Source: Fen-671 sp035502515 (GTDB lineage: Bacteria; Actinomycetota; Acidimicrobiia; Acidimicrobiales; Palsa-688). Taken from it: a stretch of DNA of 41,669 nucleotides. Location: the NCBI GenBank assembly GCA_035502515.1, contig DATJUH010000175.1, positions 1-41,669 on the forward strand, read 5' to 3'. Below are positions 1 to 8,059 of this stretch, piece by piece (the first letter of the stretch is position 1; the number at the start of each line of letters is the position of its first letter). The notes under the pieces are model-generated. The model had not been told where the DNA came from. It saw only the letters and a program-made list of their open reading frames with translations, and did no database searches. The translations under genes and the position numbers were made by a program.

Positions 1-204
1 GACGTCGAGCACCAGGTAGCCACCCTCTCGAACGAGCGCGGCGCCGGGGCAAGCCTCGACCAATTGGTCCGCCAGCGAGCCGGTGAGCTGGCGCGGGTCG
101 AAAATTGGCGGTGTCGGCAACTGGGTCGCCCACGGGTCAACCTCGACTGGGTAACGAGTGGTCACAACGCCTTTTCCGATCCCGCGCAAGAACCAGAACG
201 CCAT
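1..204 (-). CDS. Ferredoxin/NuoB-like (HyfHI-type) subunit of Ehr complex 1, N-terminal part
   Basis: This is an open frame of 68 codons that runs off the left edge. Its ATG shares one base with the TGA of the large-subunit gene (TGATG), so the two are translationally coupled. The start MAFWFLRGIGKGVVTTRYP matches the start of the complete paralogue at 7271-8059 (MPWVTRGLRNGVLTTRYP). Downstream, VEACPGAALV lines up with that paralogue's GICPTGAIV, the isolated CP cysteine of a single-cluster ferredoxin domain. The NuoB-like part lies outside the window. The gene order is the same as in complex 2, so a HyfB-like antiporter subunit is expected next to the left. Function is inferred from the paralogue. 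Confidence 0.8.
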   Translation of the reverse strand, partial: MAFWFLRGIGKGVVTTRYPVEVDPWATQLPTPPIFDPRQLTGSLADQLVEACPGAALVREGGYLVLDV

Positions 205-1721
205 CAGCGGGCGAACCCGGCAACTGTGAGCCAAAAACTGGCTTCGATGATGGGGATGTCAGTGAAAACGTTGCGGGAGCGGGCGGCGTCGTCGAAGGCG
301 CGCCAATTGCGAAAGGAGCCCGGGCGGAGGCGCGCTCGCTGGACGAAGCCGGCGTCGTCGAGGGACAACCAGGCCAGCGACTCGCCGCGGGGAGATTCGC
401 ACCACCCCAGGGCGGCGCCGGCCTGGCCCCTCACCTCCGTCACCGTTTCGCCGGCCCCCGCATCGGCCAGTCCCAGTAGCAAGCGCCTCGACTCTTCGGA
501 TTCGGCTGCCATCACTCTCATGCGGGCCAGTACGTCTCCCTTTTCCTGGACAGCTACGTTCAGGCTGCCGTCTCCAAGCCGGCCATATGGACCATAAGGA
601 TGGTCCCTACGGGTGTCCGAGCCGCAGCCCGAACCCCTGGCCACCGGGCCCACGAGGGCCAGGCGCTGGGCTTGTTCGTGGTTGACGACGCCGCAGGCTT
701 CCAGACGGTCCATGAACGAGTTGGTCGACCACAACGCGTCGACTACACGACGTAACTCGTCATGGGCCGGCGGTAACAGTTGAAAGAGGGCGTGTACGTC
801 TGGTGAGCGGCTGATGCCACCCATGGTGATGACGCCGAAGAGGTAGCGGTGCCCAAAGCACGCCAGGTTTAGCCGCAAAAACTTTTCGAGCGCCACCTCC
901 GCCTGGGCCTGGCCGACTGAGAGCCCAGTGGCTTGGCAGACGGCGGCGATGGCTGCGGCGTGATTGTACAGACGCTCCAGTTCGAGGGCGATGGCGCGTC
1001 CCGCCTGCGCCGCTTCAGGAACGGTCACGCCGGCAATGGTCTCTGCCGCCTGACAAAAGGCCCAGGTATTGGCGACGGCCGAGAGGCCCTCGGCCCTTTC
1101 CACGATGAACAGCGCCTTTCCCAGCGACAGCCCCTGGAGCCGTCGCTCGATGGCCCTGTGCTTATGCCACTGCAACAAGAACAGGTCGATCACTTCTTCG
1201 CCACTCGTGACCAGGCCCATATAAAGCGACTCCTGCCCGACGGCCCGTACGGGACCGAAAGGGAACTCGAAGGCTTCGCCGCTCACATAATGCGGGGCGT
1301 GGGGCTGGCGGCCTTCGCGAGGAGGAGGGGCGCCGAGGCGAGGAAAATCGTGCCCGGCATGAGGCGGGACGACGAGGCGGTTGAGCAACACGGGCCCGCT
1401 GGGCCGCACGCCGAACTGCTCGTAAATCTCGCACTCTTCGACGAACGCAGCCGGGTCGATCTTCGACACCGGAGGATATTCCCGGCCCTCCATTGGCCAC
1501 TCGACAACGACGTACTCGCCGTCGCGGTCGAGGGCGTAAACGATCCGGAGCACCAGCACGCCATCCTCCATGGCGCCGAACAGGTCGGCCAGCCGGCCGC
1601 CGGAAGCGCCCGCCAGTGTGCCGACCAGCTCCTCCAGCGATGCCGGTCCGGCTTGAATAATGCGCACGGCTTGTCCCGGCCTGGCTGCCTCGCGGCCTGT
1701 ACGCGTCCCCGTCTGGCTCAC
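204..1721 (-). CDS. Ehr complex 1 large subunit (NuoC/NuoD fusion, HyfG/HycE-like, no NiFe ligands)
   Basis: About 505 residues if started at the GTG that overlaps the stop of the preceding gene as GTGA; a longer frame to 1775 would overlap that gene by almost 60 bases. The first third resembles the 30-kDa NuoC domain (ECEIYEQFG near residue 97). The rest is the 49-kDa/hydrogenase large-subunit fold, with FPFGPVRAVG and QWHKHRAIE. Where [NiFe] enzymes have RxCGxC, this protein reads RAEGLSAV (near 209-216). Its C-terminus, FTDIPIIEASFWLTVAGFAR, has no DPCxxC. It therefore cannot bind a NiFe centre in the usual way. This is the hallmark of energy-converting-hydrogenase-related (Ehr) complexes, whose substrate is unknown. 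It faces the cytoplasm in the known folds. Confidence 0.88.
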   Translation of the reverse strand: MSQTGTRTGREAARPGQAVRIIQAGPASLEELVGTLAGASGGRLADLFGAMEDGVLVLRIVYALDRDGEYVVVEWPMEGREYPPVSKIDPAAFVEECEIYEQFGVRPSGPVLLNRLVVPPHAGHDFPRLGAPPPREGRQPHAPHYVSGEAFEFPFGPVRAVGQESLYMGLVTSGEEVIDLFLLQWHKHRAIERRLQGLSLGKALFIVERAEGLSAVANTWAFCQAAETIAGVTVPEAAQAGRAIALELERLYNHAAAIAAVCQATGLSVGQAQAEVALEKFLRLNLACFGHRYLFGVITMGGISRSPDVHALFQLLPPAHDELRRVVDALWSTNSFMDRLEACGVVNHEQAQRLALVGPVARGSGCGSDTRRDHPYGPYGRLGDGSLNVAVQEKGDVLARMRVMAAESEESRRLLLGLADAGAGETVTEVRGQAGAALGWCESPRGESLAWLSLDDAGFVQRARLRPGSFRNWRAFDDAARSRNVFTDIPIIEASFWLTVAGFAR

Positions 1722-3208
1722 AGGACGACCTTCACCGAGTGCATGATGAGCTCGTTCAGGCCGACCGGCACCCACAACCCCAAGACGGCTAGTGCTGCCA
1801 GCCCCCCTACTAGTGGCACGGCCGCCAATACCCTTCCCGAGAGCTTCGGGTAAGCCACCACTGACCCGGCCGGCGGACCGTCCCCTGCCACCATCCCGAG
1901 GGTGGTAGCCAACAGGGAAATGAACCCGATCACCAGGAGCAGGACAAGCAAGCCCGCCAAGACGGGGCCGACCACAGCCGACCCGGCGAAACCGGCCCGC
2001 ACGATCGTGAGCTCACTGAGGAAAACACCGAACGGCGGGCTGCCGGCGACCGCCAATGAGGCGAGGAGAAGTACGGCGCCGGCGAGGGGGAGGGAACCCA
2101 ACATGCCCCGTACTTTTGCGGACTCGCGGGTGCGATAGCCCAGCACCACGTGGCCCGACGAAAGGAACAGCACGGCCTTGCCGATGGCATGCGTGAGGAC
2201 CTGGAGCAAGGCGCCGTATATGCCGAGGACACCGCCAAAGCCGAGTGCCACCGATATCACGCCCATGTGCTCGACCGACGAGTACGCGAAAAGGCGTTTG
2301 AAGTTGCCCCCCAGGACCAGGAACATCACGCCCAGGAAGACACTGAGGAAGCCAAAAAGGAGGAGGATGCTGCTCGGGTACGCCGTGCCCAGCGCGGCCC
2401 TGGCAATGGCCTGGTAGCGGATGATGGCGTACATGCCGGTATTGAGCAGGCCGGCCGACAGCATGGCGCTGACAGGGCTAGGCGCTTCGGAGTGGGCGTC
2501 TGGCAACCAGGTGTGCATGGGCACGAGACCCACCTTCGTGCCATAGCCAATGACGGCCAGAAGAAAAGCCAAGCGCATGCTCGCTGGGGCTAAAGAGTGA
2601 CCGTGGGCGAAGAGGTAAGCCCAGGTCAGGCGCTGGTCCGCGCTGAGGTGGAGGGCGGAGGCGGAGTAGAAAAGGAAAAGGGTGGCCACCAGGGCGATCG
2701 TTACGCCGAATGAGCTGATTATCACGTACTTCCAGGCCGCTTCGAGCGACCTGGCCTTGGCCTCGAGCCCCACCAGGACCACGCTGGCCAGCGTGCTCGC
2801 CTCTATGAGGGTCCAGAGCAAGCCCAGGTTGCCGGTCAGGAAAACGGCCAGCATGGCCGAAGCGAACACCGAAAAGAACACGAAATAGAGCCGGACCTGG
2901 AAGTGGCTGAACTCTCCTCGTTCCTCCTCTGCAGAGATGTAAGCGACCGAACCGAAACTGGCCAGGACTACTACCAGCGAGACCACCAGGGCGAAAAAAG
3001 CGCCGAGAGAGTCGACGTATATAAAGCCGCTCCAGGTGTGGAAGGCTCCCGAACCGCTCACTCTGACCGCCAGGACCACTGCGCTGGCGAAGGCCCCCAG
3101 GCCCCCGGCCACCATCGCCGTCCCCGTGAGGAAGCTCGATGCGCCAACCGCGACCGTCAACCCCCCAAGCAGGGGAAGGAGCACGACGAGCAAGACCAGG
3201 GCGGTCAC
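1718..3208 (-). CDS. Ehr complex 1 antiporter-like membrane subunit (HyfF/NuoN type)
   Basis: A 496-residue, very hydrophobic protein of the Mrp/NuoL-M-N antiporter family, with about 14 predicted membrane helices. The conserved ion-path residues are visible: a glutamate in WTLIEASTLAS (TM5), a lysine in GYGTKVGLVPMHTWLPDAH (TM7), and a lysine in THAIGKAVLFL in the second half. These are the residues used for proton translocation in complex I and group 4 hydrogenases. The gene starts with GTG 19 bases after the HyfE-like gene and ends in a GTGA overlap with the large subunit. Its close paralogue is at 9650-11197. Confidence 0.9.
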   Translation of the reverse strand: MTALVLLVVLLPLLGGLTVAVGASSFLTGTAMVAGGLGAFASAVVLAVRVSGSGAFHTWSGFIYVDSLGAFFALVVSLVVVLASFGSVAYISAEEERGEFSHFQVRLYFVFFSVFASAMLAVFLTGNLGLLWTLIEASTLASVVLVGLEAKARSLEAAWKYVIISSFGVTIALVATLFLFYSASALHLSADQRLTWAYLFAHGHSLAPASMRLAFLLAVIGYGTKVGLVPMHTWLPDAHSEAPSPVSAMLSAGLLNTGMYAIIRYQAIARAALGTAYPSSILLLFGFLSVFLGVMFLVLGGNFKRLFAYSSVEHMGVISVALGFGGVLGIYGALLQVLTHAIGKAVLFLSSGHVVLGYRTRESAKVRGMLGSLPLAGAVLLLASLAVAGSPPFGVFLSELTIVRAGFAGSAVVGPVLAGLLVLLLVIGFISLLATTLGMVAGDGPPAGSVVAYPKLSGRVLAAVPLVGGLAALAVLGLWVPVGLNELIMHSVKVVL

Positions 3209-3227
3209 GGGACGGCGACCTCGCTTC

Positions 3228-3935
3228 TCATCCGCGCAGCTCCCGCAACTCGGACGCAGTGGCCTCGGCCAGGCTGCGGGTAATGCCGGACACGAATACG
3301 ATCATGATCAACACCGCCGCCACCAGGTCCAGGAAGATACCCGCCTCGACGATGAACGGGAACGTCGCCACCAAGGTGATGGCGCCCAGGAAGACGCCGT
3401 TCTCGGTGATGAGCCAGCCGATCAACTGGGCCACGATGTGGCGGCGAACGACCATACAAAGCCCGCCCAGCAGGACCAAGGCGGTCGAAAGGGCCACCGC
3501 GGACGTCGCCACCACGCCGTGGGGCAAGTCCGCAGGCGGGATGACGAGGAAGGCGAAGCCGGTCAGTAAGGCGCCGATTATGAGCGAGGTCGATAACCCG
3601 GTCGACAGCGCGACGTCGCGCCTTAGCTCGAGGCGCTCGAGCAACAGGCCTCTCGTCGCCAACGGGATGGCCACGCCCTTTACGGCCAGCGTGATGAAGG
3701 CCAGCGCCCATAAATCGGCGCTCTGAAAGTGAAAGGCCACGACGCCGCAGGCAAATGCGAGCACGACCGACTGGAAAGCGTAATAAACGACGTAGCGGCT
3801 GAAGAGCTTGGAGCCCAGACAGGCGAACGCCGCCAGCAGCATGAGGACCGAACTGAGGGTGACGAGCGTGCCGGCCAGGGAGGTGGCGGAAAGCCGCTCT
3901 ACGCTCCCCGTCACAGCCACCGAAAGCTCCACCAT
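3228..3935 (-). CDS. Ehr complex 1 HyfE-like membrane subunit
   Basis: A 235-residue protein with about six or seven hydrophobic helices, matching the HyfE family: an N-terminal part specific to hydrogenase-4-like complexes and a C-terminal part resembling NuoK/MrpC (GWLITENGVFLGAITLV, with the glutamate expected in the proton path). It starts with ATG just after the HyfC-like stop, with TAGGAG upstream as ribosome site. Its place between the HyfC-like and HyfF-like genes is the standard hyf order. It probably links the antiporter-like arm to the HyfC-like anchor. Paralogue: 11231-11929. Confidence 0.88.
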   Translation of the reverse strand: MVELSVAVTGSVERLSATSLAGTLVTLSSVLMLLAAFACLGSKLFSRYVVYYAFQSVVLAFACGVVAFHFQSADLWALAFITLAVKGVAIPLATRGLLLERLELRRDVALSTGLSTSLIIGALLTGFAFLVIPPADLPHGVVATSAVALSTALVLLGGLCMVVRRHIVAQLIGWLITENGVFLGAITLVATFPFIVEAGIFLDLVAAVLIMIVFVSGITRSLAEATASELRELRG

Positions 3936-3938
3936 CTC

Positions 3939-4889
3939 CTACACGCTCACCACGTACGAACTCACGACGCCGATAAGTGCGACCAGGAAAGCGGCTCCCG
4001 TAAACTCGGCGATCCGGAAAAATCGGAGCTTGGCGAAAGAGGTGTCGATCACGACGATGACCAGACCGCAAAGGGCCAATTTCCCCAGTAAGACCGGGAT
4101 GGCCAACAAAGCGCCGCCAAGGCTGTGCTCGCTTCCTCCGAGGCCCCAGGGGACGACGAACACGTTCACGAAGATGGACGACATCAAGAAGAACTTCATC
4201 CACGAGCCCCAGCGCATGAGGGCGTAGAGCCGGCCCGAATACTCGATCGAGCGCCCCTCCTCGATCATGGAGATCTCGATGCTGCCACTTGGGTTTTCGA
4301 CCGGGATGCGGCCGTTCTCAATTAGCACGATCATGAAGAAGGCCAGGGTCCCGAGCAGGTGGGCCGGGAGCACGAGCGCGTAGGGGGAGGACCGCACGGC
4401 GTGGTTCATCAGGTACGGGTTGTCCGAAGCCGACAGCACCCCGACGGTGAAAAAGACGAGGATCAAGGCCGGCTCCACCAGGCTCCCGACCCAGGTGGCC
4501 CGGCTGGCCCCGAGATCTCCCTGCGGGCTGGCCGTGTCCATCGCCGCCAGGGCGCTGGCGAACGCGGCCAGGGTGAGGACGAAGGCGCCTCCGATCAGAT
4601 CGGCCATGAACGCCAGCGGGAGGGGCACGCTGGTGATGATCGGGACGATGGCCGAGACCGTCAGGTAACAGGCGAAGATGACAAATGGCGCGCCCCGGAA
4701 CACCCACGACGCCTGATCGCTGATCGTCGATCCCTTGCGCAGCAGCTTGGCCAGATCACGATAGGGCTGGACGATGCTGGGGCCTCGCTTGGACGCCACC
4801 ACAGCTTCGGCCCGGGCGAGGACGCCGACATACAGGGGGGCGAACACGACGACGACGACGCTCTGGAGGAGCTGCACCACCACAGGCAC
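3939..4889 (-). CDS. Ehr complex 1 HyfC/NuoH-like membrane anchor
   Basis: A 316-residue membrane protein and the first gene of operon 1. It shows the family signatures ASKRGPSIVQPYRDLAKLLR near the N-terminus (loop contacting the hydrophilic arm) and ENGRIPVENPSGSIEISMIE around residue 200, which is the HycD/HyfC/EchB version rather than the NuoH version. The start is GTG. AAGGAG lies about a dozen bases upstream and is complementary to the 3' strand of the fluoride aptamer at 4934-4988. In complex I and group 4 hydrogenases this subunit couples the redox arm to ion translocation; the coupling partner here has lost its metal ligands. Paralogue: 11932-12888. Confidence 0.9.
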   Translation of the reverse strand: MPVVVQLLQSVVVVVFAPLYVGVLARAEAVVASKRGPSIVQPYRDLAKLLRKGSTISDQASWVFRGAPFVIFACYLTVSAIVPIITSVPLPLAFMADLIGGAFVLTLAAFASALAAMDTASPQGDLGASRATWVGSLVEPALILVFFTVGVLSASDNPYLMNHAVRSSPYALVLPAHLLGTLAFFMIVLIENGRIPVENPSGSIEISMIEEGRSIEYSGRLYALMRWGSWMKFFLMSSIFVNVFVVPWGLGGSEHSLGGALLAIPVLLGKLALCGLVIVVIDTSFAKLRFFRIAEFTGAAFLVALIGVVSSYVVSV

Positions 4890-4933
4890 TCGCTACGGCT
4901 TCTCCTTCGCTCCTGAGACTTATCAGTTGCTGG

Positions 4934-4988
4934 GTAGAAGCCATCAGCGGGGCGGGAACGCCTCGCGGCAAGCGGGCCTCATCGCTGG
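4934..4988 (-). promoter_or_regulatory. Fluoride riboswitch A (crcB motif), upstream of Ehr operon 1
   Basis: On the minus strand a hairpin AGCG/CGCU holds the 8-nt loop AUGAGGCC. A second, longer stem (GCG...CGC, ending at the UGAUGG) follows, then UGAUGGCUUCUAC. The loop bases GAGGCC pair with GGCUUC (one G-U) to form the fluoride-aptamer pseudoknot. The element matches the well-known Thermotoga petrophila aptamer in its key parts. GGCUUCU (4936-4942) is also perfectly complementary to AGAAGCC (4897-4903), which overlaps the AAGGAG ribosome site of the gene starting at 4889. This suggests control of translation initiation. Confidence 0.93.
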
Positions 4989-5006
4989 ACTGCTCTTGTA
5001 GCCCAC

Positions 5007-5037
5007 ACGATAGTCGGCGCCCTCGGACCCCCGTCAA
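5007..5037 (-). promoter_or_regulatory. Putative promoter of Ehr operon 1
   Basis: On the minus strand, TTGACG (5037-5032) and TATCGT (5012-5007) are separated by 19 bases. They resemble a housekeeping -35 and an actinobacterial TANNNT -10. Transcription would begin near 5000, shortly before the aptamer. The rest of 4989-5150 shows no gene and no clear terminator for operon 2, so read-through is possible. Confidence 0.5.
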
Positions 5038-5150
5038 CCGGCACGTTCCGGGGCCGCCCAAATCGCAGCCACGGGGGCCCGGGCGGGGCCGAGTCGTCTG
5101 GACCACCCGGCTCTTTCTATCAACGAATGGCGCGGGAGTTGAACGCGCCC

Positions 5151-7274
5151 TCAGCCCAAAGCGGCGGCGACGATGAGGATGGCGACCAAGGCGAACAGCA
5201 TGTAACCCACATATGCGTCGAGACGGCCGGATTGCAGCTTCTTGGCCGTCCTCACCACCGCCATGTACGTGGCCAGCAGTGGCCGGTACAGGTACGACTC
5301 GACCGGTTCGGCCACTGTGGCGGTGAACACGGCGTGAGTGTGGTGGTGGGGCCCCGCTTCAGTTTCGAGGTCGTCCGACTCCCGCTGCCCACTCGGGCCA
5401 TCGCCTCTGCCGCCGGCGTCGCCTCCCGGCCCGGCCGGGCCGTTGGGGATGGCGACCACTTCTTTTTGCGTGCCGAGGATGTTCGACAGTACGTGCCTGA
5501 TGGGGTTGGCGTAGGCGAAGGCGTTGTAACTGTCGGGCCCTCGCACCCCGGGGGAGGCCGAGTGCCAGGCCGGGACCCGCCGAACCGAGAGAAATCGCCC
5601 GCTCGACAGCGCAATTGTGGCCAGGGTGACGGCCAGGAAGCCGATCGGCATGACCACGAACAGCCATGTCGGGGACAAGGCCGAAAAATTGGCGAAGACG
5701 GGCTGAAGGACCCACGGTGACTTGAGGGCGCCATCGACCACCGACCGGGCCACAATTGGGCTCAAGCCGCGGCCGATGTACCGCACTGTCCAGGGAGCGG
5801 CGGCCGCCAGACCGAAACACAACACGGCCGTCACCCCGAGCGACCACCGGCTGGGGATGTCCGTTTTTCGCGGCTGGCCGAGACCACCCCGGCCCAAGAC
5901 GACGAAGCCCAGTAACCGGACGAAGGTGAAGGCGGCCACGCCGGCCGTGAGAGCGACGAGCGCCCCGGCGCTTGCCGTCGCCAGGCGCAAGGCCAGGGAG
6001 CCGAGCCTGAACTGTTGCATCAACGCTTCGAAAATGAACCATTCCGACACAAAGCCGATCGTGGGTGGTAGCCCGGCCAGCGTCAGCGCCGACGCCGCGA
6101 AGGCGGCCGAGGCCCAGCCCTGTGTGTGAAGCATGCCCGAGATCTCTTTCAGCGGAGCCCCGCCGGCGCCCGAGCGGGAATTGGCTGACCGGGGACTGGC
6201 GGACTGGAAGCTGGCCGCCCCGAGGAACAGCCCCGACTTGGCCACCGCATGAGCGAGCAATTGGAGTGACGCAGCCAAGAGGCCCACGGCCGTGAGGGCG
6301 CCGTTGCCGGCCGACGCGCCTGCCAGGGCCATCCCATAGCCGACCATTATGAGCCCGCCGTTTTCGATGCTTGAATAAGCGATGACCCGGTTGAGGTCGG
6401 ACTGGACGGCGGCAAACGTAATACCCAATAGCGCGGTGACGCCGCCGGCGACGAGCACCGTCACGGCCAACCAGCCCGGGGGCCGGCCGAGCAGGGCGAG
6501 GAACCGCCAAAGGCCGTAAAACCCGGCGTTGACAGCCAAACCAGCCATGGCTGCCCGGGCCGGGCCGGGCGCGGCCGGGTACCCCCGAGGCATCCAGCCC
6601 TGGAACGGGGCCAGGCCCACTTTTGTGGAAAAGCCGAAGACGATGAGGGCATAAGCGGTGGCGTGGAGGCCACCAGCAGAGAGCCGGGCCCAAGGGGCGA
6701 AGGCAAAGGAATGAGCCGCGCCAGCCAGGAGCAAGAAGCCGACCAGTAGTGACGCACCCCCCCACGCCCCTACCCCGGCCGTGGCCCACGCCGCCCCCGG
6801 CTGGGCACGGTCGGCGCGGGTGGCGAGGACGAGCACGTAAAAGGCCACGGTCAGCGCTTCCCAGGCAAACAGGAACGTAAATGCGTCTGCCGCCACCACC
6901 ACGACGGTCACAGCCGCCAAAAGGAGCATGTAAGCCCAGCCGGCCGCTCTTCCCCCGGCCGGGGCCGGGCTCGGCCAGTTGAGCATGGACAGGGAGATCA
7001 CTACTCCCAAGGCCCCCACCAGCGTGAGGAACAGGCCGGCGAGGGGGTCAAGGCGAAGCGCGGTCTGGCCGAAGTCGAGCAAGTTGCCGAGATCCACCGT
7101 CACTGCGTGCGCGGTGACGCACAAGACGCCAGTCGCGGTAACCAGTCCGGAAGCGGCCAACGCCATGGCATAAGTAACCCAGCGGGACCATCTCGGGCTG
7201 CTCCCAGCGGCGACGTTCACGACCGCGCCGGTGGCCATCAATGAAAGGGCGGTGAGCAAAAGGGCCTGCCTCAC
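5151..7274 (-). CDS. Ehr complex 2 large antiporter-like subunit (HyfB/NuoL type)
   Basis: A 707-residue membrane protein and the last gene of operon 2. It begins with GTG overlapping the preceding stop as GTGA. The antiporter core keeps the glutamate in FLFAWEALTVAFY, the lysine in FGFSTKVGLAPFQGWMP and the lysine in LLAHAVAKSGLFLGA. A C-terminal extension has a soluble glycine- and histidine-rich stretch and a last hydrophobic helix (MLFALVAILIVAAAL). This corresponds to HyfB, the second ion-pumping module of hydrogenase-4-type complexes. The equivalent gene of complex 1 must lie left of the window. Confidence 0.88.
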   Translation of the reverse strand: MRQALLLTALSLMATGAVVNVAAGSSPRWSRWVTYAMALAASGLVTATGVLCVTAHAVTVDLGNLLDFGQTALRLDPLAGLFLTLVGALGVVISLSMLNWPSPAPAGGRAAGWAYMLLLAAVTVVVVAADAFTFLFAWEALTVAFYVLVLATRADRAQPGAAWATAGVGAWGGASLLVGFLLLAGAAHSFAFAPWARLSAGGLHATAYALIVFGFSTKVGLAPFQGWMPRGYPAAPGPARAAMAGLAVNAGFYGLWRFLALLGRPPGWLAVTVLVAGGVTALLGITFAAVQSDLNRVIAYSSIENGGLIMVGYGMALAGASAGNGALTAVGLLAASLQLLAHAVAKSGLFLGAASFQSASPRSANSRSGAGGAPLKEISGMLHTQGWASAAFAASALTLAGLPPTIGFVSEWFIFEALMQQFRLGSLALRLATASAGALVALTAGVAAFTFVRLLGFVVLGRGGLGQPRKTDIPSRWSLGVTAVLCFGLAAAAPWTVRYIGRGLSPIVARSVVDGALKSPWVLQPVFANFSALSPTWLFVVMPIGFLAVTLATIALSSGRFLSVRRVPAWHSASPGVRGPDSYNAFAYANPIRHVLSNILGTQKEVVAIPNGPAGPGGDAGGRGDGPSGQRESDDLETEAGPHHHTHAVFTATVAEPVESYLYRPLLATYMAVVRTAKKLQSGRLDAYVGYMLFALVAILIVAAALG

Positions 7275-8059
7275 TGCACGACCCCTGGCCTGGGGAGGCG
7301 CCCAACAGCCATAAGGATGCCATGGAGGACCGAGAACGGGCTGGGAGGAGAACCTGGCACCCAGATGTCTACCGGCACCTTGTCACTCACGCCCTCGGCC
7401 GTGGCGTACGTCGGGCAAATCATCCCCCCGCTGCAGGCGTCGCTGCCGACGGCGACCACCACCCTCGGATCCGGCATCGCCTGGTAACAGGCCCGAAGCG
7501 GGCCGTCCATGCCCGCCGAGCCGGCGCCGGTGACGAGCAGCAAATCGGCGTGGCGAGGGCTGGCCGTAAAGAATATGCCCAGCCGGTGGACGTCATAGAT
7601 GGGCCCAAGGAGAGCGGCTATCTCCCATTCTTCAGAGCCGTCGGAACCGGCATCGACATGGCGGACGTGGACCGACCTGCGCAGCGCGGCGACCCGCCGT
7701 CCGAGATCACGGCGAAGAACGGCCAACGTGGCCTCGGTTTCCTCGGCAGGAGGCACGACCAGGGCCGGACGGGCGAGGCTGGCCACCTCAAAGGACGGGT
7801 CGAACGCAAACAGATCGGGCCGTTCCGCCACGCACCGCCCGCACAGGATGCACTTGCCTCGGTCGACTGAAGGCCGCTCGCCCGGCCCCGAGACAATGGC
7901 GCCCGTGGGGCAAATGCCCGCCAGGTCGGCGGCGGAGGCCCTTGGTGACGTTTGCCTGACCGCTACGCTACCCCGCCAGCGGTCCCCGTACCCGTCGGGC
8001 CGGGCTGGGTACCGGGTGGTGAGCACGCCGTTGCGCAGGCCGCGCGTGACCCAAGGCAT
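7271..8059 (-). CDS. Ehr complex 2 ferredoxin + NuoB-like fusion (HyfH/HyfI-like) with degenerate proximal cluster site
   Basis: A 262-residue soluble protein. Residues 45-80 form a single-cluster ferredoxin-like domain: C50 in GICPTGAI plus C70, C73 and C76 in KCILCGRCVAERP; the fourth cysteine of the second motif is replaced, so only one [4Fe-4S] cluster is expected. Residues 130-250 are NuoB/hydrogenase-small-subunit-like. The usual CNGC of the proximal cluster reads D140-G-S-E143 (AGSDGSEEWEI), and the usual GCPP reads GSPP (S237). Only C209 in VGSDACSGG remains of the four ligands. The electron path to the large subunit thus looks broken. The ATG shares a base with the large-subunit stop. 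Confidence 0.87.
   Translation of the reverse strand: MPWVTRGLRNGVLTTRYPARPDGYGDRWRGSVAVRQTSPRASAADLAGICPTGAIVSGPGERPSVDRGKCILCGRCVAERPDLFAFDPSFEVASLARPALVVPPAEETEATLAVLRRDLGRRVAALRRSVHVRHVDAGSDGSEEWEIAALLGPIYDVHRLGIFFTASPRHADLLLVTGAGSAGMDGPLRACYQAMPDPRVVVAVGSDACSGGMICPTYATAEGVSDKVPVDIWVPGSPPSPFSVLHGILMAVGRLPRPGVVQ

Noticed and set aside
196..215. GCTGATGGCGTTC on the minus strand resembles the 3' strand of the fluoride aptamer.
   Set aside because: It is the coupled stop/start of two Ehr genes, with no matching first stem or complementary loop upstream.
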